Origin: Fodinibius roseus | Lineage (GTDB): Bacteria > Bacteroidota > Rhodothermia > Balneolales > Balneolaceae | Reading direction: 5' to 3' | NCBI RefSeq assembly: GCF_900129315.1 | Contig: NZ_FQUS01000004.1 | Location: forward strand, 62,001-126,000 | Length of the DNA stretch: 64,000 nt | Shown here: positions 17,793-25,677 of the stretch, one piece after another | Numbering within the stretch: the first letter of the stretch is position 1 | How the letters are laid out: every line of letters begins with the position of its first letter | Position numbers and translations under genes: made by a program | Notes under the pieces: model-generated | What the model saw: the letters and a program-made list of their open reading frames with translations, nothing else | Database searches by the model: none | What the model was told of the DNA's origin: nothing

Positions 17793-18662
17793 TTAGTTTA
17801 GTTTAACCTGCCATCCTCCCCCAAACGCAACATCTGCAGAAGACTCTGACAAGCCGAAAGAGGTGCTGATATTCAGACTGGTCCGTGCACCCACCTGATA
17901 ACCTATCCCCAGCGCGGCCGACATAGGAGGGATAACCCCATCAATAATTTCTGTCATCCCGTTAAAAGATCCGAGTACCAGCCAGTGTCCACCGGAAAAA
18001 GATTTACCGATGCCCGCTCCGTAGGTCAGCGAAGATTTCAGTTCCAGGTCGGGCATGTCTCCAAAATGCCAGTACATGAAATTGGCTGTCGTAAACCATG
18101 TATCAAAACGCCTGGATACGGAACCTCCGATGCCCATATCCCAGGCACCGGTCCCAAATCCGTTTGAAGGATCAGCCAAAGGAAATTTAATCGAGGTATT
18201 GAAGTACAAAGCAGTTGCCGCGGTCTCAAATCCCAGGACCTGATACTGTAAAGAGAGCGATGGATCACTGAAGCCGGACTGTGTATACGAAGCCGTGTCC
18301 GCCAGATCGACAGGCTGTCTGCGACCTCCCATTCCCATACCCGGACCCTGCCCGTAATGCCGGCCCACCGACCCGTGTTGAGGCCCTCCGGTAGGTATCC
18401 CTCCATAGCGGCTGTACGAGATCCACGGGGAACTTTGTATAACAAAGGGAACGTCAGCGGAAATTCCGTATCGCGCATTCCTTATACCCAGGCCATTGGT
18501 CAGATAAAAACTCCGGGTATTTTCTTCGAAGTAATAGGAGCCGGTCGCCAGCTGCATACTGCCGTTGTAATGCAACGATTGTCCCCGTACCTGACCGGCT
18601 CCCGATAGTCCACCTGCTATAATAAAGCCCAGAAACAGGATCCATCTTTTGAGATTCATCAT
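17793..18662 (-). CDS. Outer-membrane beta-barrel protein (transporter-like)
   Basis: A 289-aa secreted protein with signal peptide (residues 1-28, ending GAGQVRGQS). It alternates hydrophobic/aromatic strands (GSMQLATGSYYF, LYFNTSIKFPLA, ALGIGYQVGARTSLNIS) and ends WQVKLN, as expected of an outer-membrane barrel. A Gly/Pro/Met-rich loop (about residues 90-115, GQGPGMGMGGRRQP) should be extracellular or periplasmic. Substrate unknown. It follows the Met-rich protein gene by 33 nt and probably acts with it. Confidence 0.75.
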   Translation of the reverse strand: MMNLKRWILFLGFIIAGGLSGAGQVRGQSLHYNGSMQLATGSYYFEENTRSFYLTNGLGIRNARYGISADVPFVIQSSPWISYSRYGGIPTGGPQHGSVGRHYGQGPGMGMGGRRQPVDLADTASYTQSGFSDPSLSLQYQVLGFETAATALYFNTSIKFPLADPSNGFGTGAWDMGIGGSVSRRFDTWFTTANFMYWHFGDMPDLELKSSLTYGAGIGKSFSGGHWLVLGSFNGMTEIIDGVIPPMSAALGIGYQVGARTSLNISTSFGLSESSADVAFGGGWQVKLN

Positions 18663-18695
18663 GTCAAAGCAATAGTTTTTCCGGGAATGGGATGT

Positions 18696-19163
18696 TTAAT
18701 TTTGATCCGGTTGATGCTCACGCAATCTTTTGGTCATTCGCTCCATCGTTTGGACCGTTTCTTCAAGCTGACCGGTCATACCCTGCATATGCTGGCGGAC
18801 CTGATCCATATCCTTTCTCATCTCGCCGTCCTGCATCATTTGACGATCCTGAAGCATAAGGCTACAGCGTTCGGCTGCATTTTTCATATTGCCAAGCATC
18901 AGCCCAAGCTGCTCACCCATGCGGTTCATCATCCGGTACTGGTTCTGCATCTGTTCGTTTTGCGTCTTTTCCATCATGCGTGACATCTCCTGATTCATCA
19001 TATGAACACGTTCATTCATCTGGTTCATACGCTGATTCATATCCCGCATCTCATTCATCTGTTGCTGCATCATTTTCTGCTGAGCATGCTGCTGGGCCAA
19101 AGCTGTGTTTCCCAGCATCACTACTCCGACAATCAGGCCAAGTAATCCATTTAGCATCTTCAT
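18696..19163 (-). CDS. Methionine-rich periplasmic coiled-coil protein
   Basis: A 155-aa exported protein: signal peptide about residues 1-23 (ending NTALAQQ), then a helical region unusually rich in Met (30 Met, about 19% of residues), Gln and Asn, with one Cys (AERCSLM). Met spacing such as MNEMRDMNQRMNQM could bind Cu(I)/Ag(I) or form a surface coat; both are inference. It has no assigned family that I recognise. It is first in a two-gene unit with the beta-barrel protein; candidate operator D lies about 125 bp upstream. Confidence 0.75.
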   Translation of the reverse strand: MKMLNGLLGLIVGVVMLGNTALAQQHAQQKMMQQQMNEMRDMNQRMNQMNERVHMMNQEMSRMMEKTQNEQMQNQYRMMNRMGEQLGLMLGNMKNAAERCSLMLQDRQMMQDGEMRKDMDQVRQHMQGMTGQLEETVQTMERMTKRLREHQPDQN

Positions 19164-19470
19164 AGTACGTTACACCAATTCTATTTTATTGAGATTAAAA
19201 ATACACAATAGAATTTCGGTTATTACCGGCAATCAAGATGTGGTTTTTCTCCCCCGGCCTTTTGTAGTTCACCGGCACGTTTGCCTGTAGGGAAAACCAT
19301 GACAGGCTGATCCATGCAGTATTTTCCCTCACAGATCCAAACAAACAATACCTACGTCATAATATCATTGATAGCGCTAATCTGCAGGTGAATAAATGAT
19401 CACACCATGGCGTAAACGTACGTTCGCTTATTGCAAAGGATCCCTTACTCTATAACTAACATGATCCCTA
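19164..19470. other. Divergent spacer with candidate operator D
   Basis: 307 bp between the Met-rich protein gene and the BCAM0308-like gene. It holds candidate operator D and nothing else that I recognise as coding. Confidence 0.6.
19288..19305. promoter_or_regulatory. Candidate operator palindrome D
   Basis: TAGGGAAAACCATGACAG, within outer arms CCTGT (19284-19288) and ACAGG (19302-19306). It is between the divergent Met-rich and BCAM0308-like genes and matches site C in the left half and site A2 in the right half. Confidence 0.45.
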
Positions 19471-19965
19471 ATGAAAAATATCGACAGCCATTTTAAACAA
19501 GAGCGAAGCCGGATTTACGATGACCAGAAACACAATGCCTACCGGACAACAAAAAAGCATCCTGACCCCACCATTTGCCCTGTTTGCGGAGCGCTATATA
19601 CCAATGGGCGGTGGACCTGGGAGGATCTTCCGGAAGAAGCATCCCGGGTAATCTGCCCGGCCTGCCGGCGAACCAGGGATAACTATCCTGCAGGAATTAT
19701 TGAGCTACGGGGATCTTTTTTCGACATTCATCGAACCGAGATCATGAACAGGGTCCAACATATCAAAGACCTGGAAATTTCCGAACATCCCCTGGAGCGA
19801 TTTATTCGTATCAGCGAAAAAAAAGAAAAGACCACCATTACTACTACCGGCATCCACCTGGCCCGGAGAATCGGGGATTCCCTGGTCAAATCCTACGCGG
19901 GAGATCTGAGCTATAACTATGACGACGAGCATCTGATCCGGGTATTCTGGCAGCGGGACCTGTGA
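19471..19965 (+). CDS. BCAM0308-family zinc-ribbon protein
   Basis: A 164-aa cytosolic protein. The N-terminal half has two CxxC pairs, CPVCGALYTNGRW and CPACRRTRDNYPAG, forming a probable zinc ribbon related to the NMD3-like domain; the C-terminal half contains the conserved TGIHLARRIGDSLVKSYAG and a terminal VFWQRDL. The name comes from a gene in the Burkholderia cenocepacia low-oxygen locus; homologues are typically found among stress genes. Activity is unknown; RNA or ribosome binding is possible because of the NMD3 likeness. Confidence 0.85.
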   Translation: MKNIDSHFKQERSRIYDDQKHNAYRTTKKHPDPTICPVCGALYTNGRWTWEDLPEEASRVICPACRRTRDNYPAGIIELRGSFFDIHRTEIMNRVQHIKDLEISEHPLERFIRISEKKEKTTITTTGIHLARRIGDSLVKSYAGDLSYNYDDEHLIRVFWQRDL

Positions 19966-20077
19966 GTTAACTTATTAATAAACAACCCCACGCGAGCAGC
20001 ATGGATTTCATTACAGCAATTTTGCCTGCTTTTGAATAGTATTAAAGAAAACCTAATTCCAAGTAATTGACTGATCC

Positions 20078-20923
20078 ATGGACGCAACCATCAACAATAT
20101 TTTATTCCCCACCGATTTTTCTGACAACGCCCGGCATGCGCTGCCTTTCGCTCTGAAAATCGCCAAACGGATCGGCGCTACGGTCCATATTCTTCACGCT
20201 ATTGAAGAGCCCTATGACTTCGCTCCCATGGATGAGGAAATAAAGGAAGGAGTAACCAAAAAAGTAAGAAGACTGTTTGACAAGATAATACGGGAAATAG
20301 AAAAGGAGGGTATATATTCCGATATACCGGTTGAAACTCACATCCGGACAGGACGCGCAATAAATGCTATTTTAGAGACCGATCAGTCTTTTGGGGCTGA
20401 CCTTATCGTAATGGGTACCAAAGGCCGAAGCGGGTTAAAAAGAATATTTATTGGAAGCACCACCGCAGACGTTGTGGAAGCCTCGGCGATACCTGTATTG
20501 GCCATCCCTGAAAACGCTCCCATAACCGACTTCAACCAGATTTTATTTACGACCGATTACCACGACGGAGACCTAAAAGCGCTGCAATATGTGGTTGAGC
20601 TGGCTAAACGCTACAAGGCAAGAATAAAAGTATTTCATACGACACTCGAGAGCAATCTCAAAACGGAATGTATGTTCTATGGGTTCCGGGAGCTGGTTAA
20701 AGAAAAAATATCATACGAACCTATTGATTTCGAGGAGGAAAAATCCATCACTTTTTTTGAAGGGGTGGCCAACCAAATAGAAAGATACCCGATATCATTG
20801 GTTGTTATGATACGTTATGTTAAACCGCTGTCCTTGATCGGACCCAAAAAACAATCCAGGGATATGAGCTACTACATCCAGGCTCCCCTCCTGGTTTTAC
20901 CCGGTAAAACAAACAATAATTAA
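20078..20923 (+). CDS. Universal stress protein, tandem two-domain (second paralogue)
   Basis: A 281-aa paralogue of the universal stress protein at 14437-15312, with the same layout: NNILFPTDFSDNARHALPFAL, GTKGRSGLKRIFIGST and VPVLAIP-like end (IPVLAIPENA) in domain 1, then ILFTTDYHDGDLKALQ and a C-terminal half without the GxxGR loop but ending MSYYIQAPLLVLPG. Domain 1 should bind ATP; domain 2 looks structural. It follows the BCAM0308-like gene by 112 bp. Weak similarity to the operator (GGATTTCATTACAG, 20003-20016) is seen upstream. Confidence 0.92.
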   Translation: MDATINNILFPTDFSDNARHALPFALKIAKRIGATVHILHAIEEPYDFAPMDEEIKEGVTKKVRRLFDKIIREIEKEGIYSDIPVETHIRTGRAINAILETDQSFGADLIVMGTKGRSGLKRIFIGSTTADVVEASAIPVLAIPENAPITDFNQILFTTDYHDGDLKALQYVVELAKRYKARIKVFHTTLESNLKTECMFYGFRELVKEKISYEPIDFEEEKSITFFEGVANQIERYPISLVVMIRYVKPLSLIGPKKQSRDMSYYIQAPLLVLPGKTNNN

Positions 20924-20984
20924 TCGCTGCTGTGAACCAAAAAGAGAAACAAATGGACCCTCTAAAAATAAAATCGCAACCAAT

Positions 20985-21236
20985 ATGAAGTCATCCTCAT
21001 CCAATCACCGTGTGAAAGTTAAAATAGAACACAATATGGTCGCCGATATTGACCCTGAAGAAATCAGCCGGTGGGAAAACGAGGGGGGATTGTCGTCCGA
21101 AAACCCAATTCCGGTATCACATCCCGACCTGCCCCTGCATGAGAAGGAGATTTTCGAAGTCACAGATTGTGAGATCATTCTTGAGGACGGACAGCTCTAT
21201 CTGCTGGCAGAGATCGATCTGCTTTCACACGATTGA
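20985..21236 (+). CDS. Small hypothetical protein (83 aa)
   Basis: An 83-aa protein with a charged centre (NMVADIDPEEISRWENEGG) and an acidic C-terminal half (EVTDCEIILEDGQLYLLAEIDLL). No known domain was recognised. It follows the universal stress protein gene by 61 bp, so co-expression is likely. An 11-codon frame starting at 20953 overlaps its ATG as ATGA, possibly coupling translation, but it is too short to call as a gene. Confidence 0.55.
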   Translation: MKSSSSNHRVKVKIEHNMVADIDPEEISRWENEGGLSSENPIPVSHPDLPLHEKEIFEVTDCEIILEDGQLYLLAEIDLLSHD

Positions 21237-21245
21237 CGGTGACAG

Positions 21246-22448
21246 TCAATCCGGGAAAGAAATCTTCCCCAGGTGAATCATCTGTTGTCCTCTGTTTGCA
21301 TACGGATCGACACTAAACCCTTCTCCTGAGAGCGTCTCGTTGGCTAAAACGGCAAAACAGGCCGCCTCTTTGGCATCGGCATTGAAATAGGTCTCCCCGA
21401 AAGCTACGAACGTCGCCCCCGTGAGAGACCGCTTCAGCGTTTCCATTAGATACGCGTTGTGGATGCCCCCGCCGCTCACCAATACCTCCAAGGCAGGGGA
21501 TGGAGGGACAACCTCTTTAACGGCATCAGAAATGGTCTCGGCCGTAAAAGTTGTAAGCGTAGCCAGCAGGTCTTCCGGCCGGATATCCTTCACTCCCGAC
21601 GCCTGCCGGGCCCTGTGCACATACGCTCCATTGAAAAGTTCGGGACCGGTTGTCTTGGGAAGGTCCAAATCAAAGTACGGATCCGCTTTCAGCGCTTTCA
21701 GCAGCGGCTGGTTCACGCTTCCCCTGCGCGCAGCTTTTCCCTCCTCGTCAAACGGTTTGCCGAACAGGCGACGCGCTGTCTTATCCAGCAAAGTATTGCC
21801 GGGACCGGTATCGCCGCTTACCGGCTCCCCCCCCGTGCAGGCCGCGGGAAGATACGTAAAATTGGCAATGCCGCCGATATTCAGCAGCAGCCGGTCTTTC
21901 TCGGGATGACCGAATAGCAGCCGGTCCACCAGTGCCGCCATCGGGGCCCCCTCTCCGCCTGCAGCCGTATGTTTTTGGCGAAAATCGCTGAGCGTAAGAA
22001 TACCCGTTCGATGCGCAAGATGATCTCCATCCCCGATCTGCAGCGTCGCATGGGGGAATCCGGGCTTCCGGTGCTTCGATACGGGAGCGTGGTAGACCGT
22101 CTGTCCGTGGCTGGCGATACAGTCAATTTCATCCGGGCCCCGTCCCCACTCCTTGAGGGTCTCCAGAATCGTATCTCCCGTATAGTCGGCGAGATAGCTA
22201 TTCATAAGACAGACATCCTCCAGCCGGCACTGGGGGACGGATACGATTTCTTTTAGCTTTTCCTGCAACCCGCGGGAATAGCTCTGTGTGCTGAACTCCA
22301 GCAGCTCCAGCCCGGTGTCCACCCCACTGCCTGTAATGCGGCACAGCGCCAGATCGAGCCCGTCCATCGAGGTGCCCGACATCAATCCGAGCACTAATTT
22401 CACCTCCTTTTGCGCGACGGTCGTCAACGATGTCATTACAGAATTCAT
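21246..22448 (-). CDS. anmK: Anhydro-N-acetylmuramic acid kinase
   Basis: A 400-aa recycling enzyme that opens and phosphorylates 1,6-anhydro-MurNAc from peptidoglycan turnover to MurNAc-6-phosphate. The ATP motif LGLMSGTSMDGLDLAL is near residue 20, and later VSGDTGPGNTLLD and VSGGGIHNAYL complete the ASKHA fold. An in-frame ATG 12 nt downstream (22436) is an alternative start. It converges with the 83-aa gene, with 9 nt between the stops. Confidence 0.95.
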   Translation of the reverse strand: MNSVMTSLTTVAQKEVKLVLGLMSGTSMDGLDLALCRITGSGVDTGLELLEFSTQSYSRGLQEKLKEIVSVPQCRLEDVCLMNSYLADYTGDTILETLKEWGRGPDEIDCIASHGQTVYHAPVSKHRKPGFPHATLQIGDGDHLAHRTGILTLSDFRQKHTAAGGEGAPMAALVDRLLFGHPEKDRLLLNIGGIANFTYLPAACTGGEPVSGDTGPGNTLLDKTARRLFGKPFDEEGKAARRGSVNQPLLKALKADPYFDLDLPKTTGPELFNGAYVHRARQASGVKDIRPEDLLATLTTFTAETISDAVKEVVPPSPALEVLVSGGGIHNAYLMETLKRSLTGATFVAFGETYFNADAKEAACFAVLANETLSGEGFSVDPYANRGQQMIHLGKISFPD

Positions 22449-22531
22449 TAATTGATTGCCTATACAGGATTATGTATTGTTCAGCTGAAAAATAACACGA
22501 ACTTTGAAATACGCAATAGTTATTTATTATT

Positions 22532-22783
22532 ATGGATGAACTCCATGAATCCGATTACGAGGCTTACGAGCAGGATATCAAACTCCTGGTGGATACCCTT
22601 CGCCAGTGCTTCAACGCAGAAAAGGCACGCTATAACATTGTCGGCCATCAGAATGCCCTTTTTATTGAAATAGAGGGACTTGATGCACTGAGTGCGGAAG
22701 AGATCTCAGAAGTCGCCGAACCGGTCCTCGATGAACTGGATATGGACTTCGATGAAGTTTCCCTCCTGCCCCTGAAAAATTGA
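22532..22783 (+). CDS. Small acidic hypothetical protein (83 aa)
   Basis: An 83-aa acidic protein: MDELHESDYEAYEQDIKLL, RYNIVGHQNALFIEIEGL, and ELDMDFDEVSLLPLKN. One Cys, no signal peptide, no membrane helix. No domain recognised. It starts 83 bp from the anmK start in the divergent spacer, and its codon use looks normal for the region. Confidence 0.6.
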   Translation: MDELHESDYEAYEQDIKLLVDTLRQCFNAEKARYNIVGHQNALFIEIEGLDALSAEEISEVAEPVLDELDMDFDEVSLLPLKN

Positions 22784-22994
22784 TGTCATTCCTGTTCAGA
22801 ATAATCTATCTTTCATCCGCAAGGAATCGAATAGATCCTTTTAAAATGTTCTGAAAGCAATATGGCAAGCATGAGTACTATCTTATAGGTACAGGTTATG
22901 GATAGGGGGTAGAAACACGCCTCTTATTGAATATTCATGCAGAGCTGTATTACCTTTCAAAAGATAGATAACAAACGAACTTCATTACGCTATT

Positions 22995-24698
22995 ATGGCC
23001 ACTGCAACAACCGGATATACCCTCAAATGTGTGCCCAACGGCCATCCCAATTCCGAGGAGGAGACCACCACCTACTGCACGGAATGCGGAAGCGTGCTTC
23101 GGGTTGACTACGACCAGCCCTCCGAAGACTTGCAATATCCTTTAAAAAATATTCTGCCCGATCCCTTAAAGACCCATCCCACTGCGCTAAAGCGACTGGG
23201 CAGGCTTTCCGAAACGTACGGGGCCGACTTGTGGACCAAGCTGGAATTCGAGCATCCGACCGGCTGCTTCAAGGATCGCGGAAGCTACATCGAAGTCCAG
23301 AAAGCACGGGAACTGGAAGCCGATGCCATCTGCCTGGCCTCCACCGGCAACATGGCGGCCTCGGTAGCGGCTTATGCGTGCTACTTTAACATCCCCTGCT
23401 TTGTTTTTGTCCCCGAAAAAACCACCGAAGCCAAGCTGGCACAGGCCACGATTTTCGATGCGAATATTATCCGTATCAAAGGGTCCTTCAGCACCTGCGA
23501 GCAGCTCTGCCGGGAGTTTGCCAAGTCAGGCAATTATTACCTGGCCGGGGACTTCGTTTTTCGGGAAGAGGGACAAAAATCGTTTACTTATGAATTAGTC
23601 GACCAGGGGGGCAGTGATATGGATTATATTTTTATTCCTGTAGGATGCGGTACCAATTTCAGTGCCATCTTCAAGGGGTATAAAGAAATGCGGGAGGGGG
23701 GACTGATCGATCGTATTCCAAAGCTGGTCGCTATTCAGCCGGACCAGAGCTCACCGGTGGTCGAAGGGATTTTCAAAAAAGAGAAGATTGTCAAAGAACA
23801 GGTGCAGACCATGGCCAGTTCGGTAGCGGTGCCGGACCCGGTGGATTTTTACAAAGTGCTCGAGGGCATCGACCAGTCGGAGGGCATGGCTTTTACCGTC
23901 TCGGAAGATGAAATCCTGGATGCCCTCAAAGAGCTGGCGGTAACAGAGGGTGATTTTGTGGAACCGGCGGGCGCACTGCCGCTGGCCGCCTTTAAGAAGC
24001 ATAATGAGCAATTCAGCGGGAAAAAATGCCTCTTTGTGGCCACCGGAACGGGTTTTAAAGATACCCAGGTTGTTACTAAACATTCCCTCAATTCACCGGT
24101 GCTTTCAGCGGACCTCAAGAAGGTGATCAGCTACGTCAATTCCGGCTTCATCGGGATGCAGAAAAAGTCCTGGGGCAAATCGCGCGATACTTTCATGGCG
24201 AATCTCAAGATGGACAAGGAGCACGAACAGCTGTACAATGATTACGTATCCAAGATCAACAAAAAAGGCAAAACGCTCAGCAACAATGAAATAGAGGTCC
24301 TGCAGTCGCTCATCTTTGATGAGGATACAGATCTGAAATACCCGGTGGAAGTGTTGGACTACAAACTGATTATGCGCAAACACGGGCTGGTCCAGGCCAC
24401 CGTAAAACTGAGCCTGGAAGGCCGCGAAGTGGTCTCCGAGTCCAAAGGCGTGGGCCCCATCGATGCCGTTCTCACGGCTATTCGTACGGAGACAGACAAC
24501 GTCTTTCCCCTGGTCGTGGAAAATCACGAAATCGATATCCTCAGTCCCGATACGGATTCGCTGGTAACCGTTACGCTAACCCTGAGAAACGGCGAGCAGC
24601 AGTGGGTCTCAAAAGGAGCCTCGCCGGACACCCTCGAAGCGGTGATCCAGGCCTTTACCAAGGGACTGGCTATCGCAATGAAAGGCTCTCACGTGTGA
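22995..24698 (+). CDS. Threonine-synthase-like PLP enzyme fused to LeuA-type regulatory domain
   Basis: A 567-aa protein. Residues about 10-35 hold an N-terminal zinc-ribbon-like segment (CVPNGHP...YCTECG). Residues 50-370 are a fold-type II PLP enzyme with the Schiff-base lysine K93 in GCFKDRGS, the ASTGNMAASVAAYA phosphate loop and GCGTNFSAI. Residues about 450-560 match the alpha-isopropylmalate synthase C-terminal dimer/effector domain: ATVKLSLEGREV, SKGVGPIDAVLTAI, SLVTVTLTL and KGASPDTLEAVIQAF. The family predicts a threonine synthase reaction on O-phosphohomoserine, but a canonical thrC lies 3.3 kb away, so this may have another substrate or be an amino-acid-regulated isozyme. Confidence 0.85.
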   Translation: MATATTGYTLKCVPNGHPNSEEETTTYCTECGSVLRVDYDQPSEDLQYPLKNILPDPLKTHPTALKRLGRLSETYGADLWTKLEFEHPTGCFKDRGSYIEVQKARELEADAICLASTGNMAASVAAYACYFNIPCFVFVPEKTTEAKLAQATIFDANIIRIKGSFSTCEQLCREFAKSGNYYLAGDFVFREEGQKSFTYELVDQGGSDMDYIFIPVGCGTNFSAIFKGYKEMREGGLIDRIPKLVAIQPDQSSPVVEGIFKKEKIVKEQVQTMASSVAVPDPVDFYKVLEGIDQSEGMAFTVSEDEILDALKELAVTEGDFVEPAGALPLAAFKKHNEQFSGKKCLFVATGTGFKDTQVVTKHSLNSPVLSADLKKVISYVNSGFIGMQKKSWGKSRDTFMANLKMDKEHEQLYNDYVSKINKKGKTLSNNEIEVLQSLIFDEDTDLKYPVEVLDYKLIMRKHGLVQATVKLSLEGREVVSESKGVGPIDAVLTAIRTETDNVFPLVVENHEIDILSPDTDSLVTVTLTLRNGEQQWVSKGASPDTLEAVIQAFTKGLAIAMKGSHV

Positions 24699-24825
24699 CT
24701 TGAACGGGCGGATAAATAGGGGACAAATAACATTTGCGGGAAGCCCCACCCGGGTAATTTTTATAATTCCGTCGATATATTTGGTCCTGGCCGTATCGTA
24801 ATCAGGGTATTGTATTCAAAACCAC

Positions 24826-24849
24826 AAAAGAGGCCCGCGGGCCCCTTTT
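24826..24849. terminator. Bidirectional-type terminator hairpin
   Basis: AAAAG-A-GGCCC-GC-GGGCC-C-CTTTT, a near-perfect GC-rich stem with A and T tracts at either end, 127 nt after the stop of the threonine-synthase-like gene. The symmetry suits termination on both strands. Confidence 0.6.
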
Positions 24850-24873
24850 GGAAATCCGGAAAAGCGTGGTGAT

Positions 24874-24889
24874 TTAGGGTATACCCTAA
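24874..24889. promoter_or_regulatory. Perfect 16-bp palindrome
   Basis: TTAGGGTATACCCTAA is fully self-complementary. Its TAGGG/CCCTA arms match the operator-like sites near the stress genes, but the spacing is 4 instead of 5, so it may be unrelated. Confidence 0.4.
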
Positions 24890-24932
24890 TTTGAATACGT
24901 ATCCAAAAATGTTTAAGATAGAACAGGATTTA

Positions 24933-24950
24933 TACACGATTGGTCGTGTA
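24933..24950. repeat. Inverted repeat, 7-bp arms
   Basis: TACACGATTGGTCGTGTA has perfect 7-bp arms around a 4-nt loop. It could be a regulator site or a short hairpin. No T tract follows. Confidence 0.4.
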
Positions 24951-25256
24951 CTATTACTAATACCGTAATAACGAATATCCATTATCAATGCAGTTACGGA
25001 GGGGGATCGCATTTCTTGCAGGCCCTAAGCAATACTTGTTTTAAGGCTCCTTATCTATTATTTATTCGAAAGATTAACCAGAAAGGGCGTTATTTGTAAG
25101 AAGCCTGGCTAACCAAGACTGATATCCTAGTCTTTTACCTGACTATTCGGTTTTTGCTTCTTTTGACGAACATTCCGTGTTACGAATTTGCATCAGTGAT
25201 TTTTTATTTTTAAAGGGTCGTTAGGCCCACTTTAATTTTCATGAACATAAAATTCT

Positions 25257-25598
25257 ATGTTGAATAAAATAGAATGGAGTGATTTTAAAAAGGTAGAATT
25301 GCGAGTAGGCACAATTATTGAAGCCAATGATTTCCCCGAGGCAAGAAAGCCTGCCTATATTTTAAAGATTGATTTTGGTGAAGAGATCGGCATTAAGAAA
25401 TCAAGTGCCCAAATTACCGATCTGTACAGTAAGGAAGATTTAATCAATAAGATGATAATCGCTGTAGTAAATTTCCCGCCTAAACAAATTGGTCCCATTA
25501 TGTCTGAGTGTTTGGTCACTGGCTTTTATGACAATAATGGCAATGTAGTTCTGGCTATTCCAGATAAAATAATTGAGAATGGGGCAAAATTAGCCTAA
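25257..25598 (+). CDS. csaA: CsaA-type tRNA-binding-domain protein
   Basis: A 113-aa OB-fold tRNA-binding domain protein. The signature is FKKVELRVGTIIEAND, ARKPAYILKIDFG, KKSSAQIT, and FPPKQIGPIMSECLVTGF. CsaA dimers are proposed export chaperones with peptide- and tRNA-binding activity. The coding sequence is more AT-rich than the housekeeping genes around it, and together with the next two genes it may have been acquired. No operon partner is obvious. Confidence 0.88.
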   Translation: MLNKIEWSDFKKVELRVGTIIEANDFPEARKPAYILKIDFGEEIGIKKSSAQITDLYSKEDLINKMIIAVVNFPPKQIGPIMSECLVTGFYDNNGNVVLAIPDKIIENGAKLA

Positions 25599-25677
25599 CA
25601 AGATCAAGCGCTTCATCAGTGATGCAACTTAGCCGTAATTCGATAAAGACTCCGGATAGCTCTCGGTAAGACCTTTA

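Larger units (their letters stand above)
24699..25256. other. Palindrome-rich intergenic spacer
   Basis: 558 bp without a supported gene. It contains a GC hairpin at 24826-24849, a perfect palindrome at 24874-24889 and an inverted repeat at 24933-24950. A minus-strand frame of 83 aa (24761-25012) has no recognisable motif and crosses the palindromes. AT-rich after 25060. Confidence 0.6.

Noticed and set aside
24761-25012. Minus-strand ORF of 83 aa in the palindrome-rich spacer
   Set aside because: It runs across the palindromes and the hairpin and has no recognisable domain.
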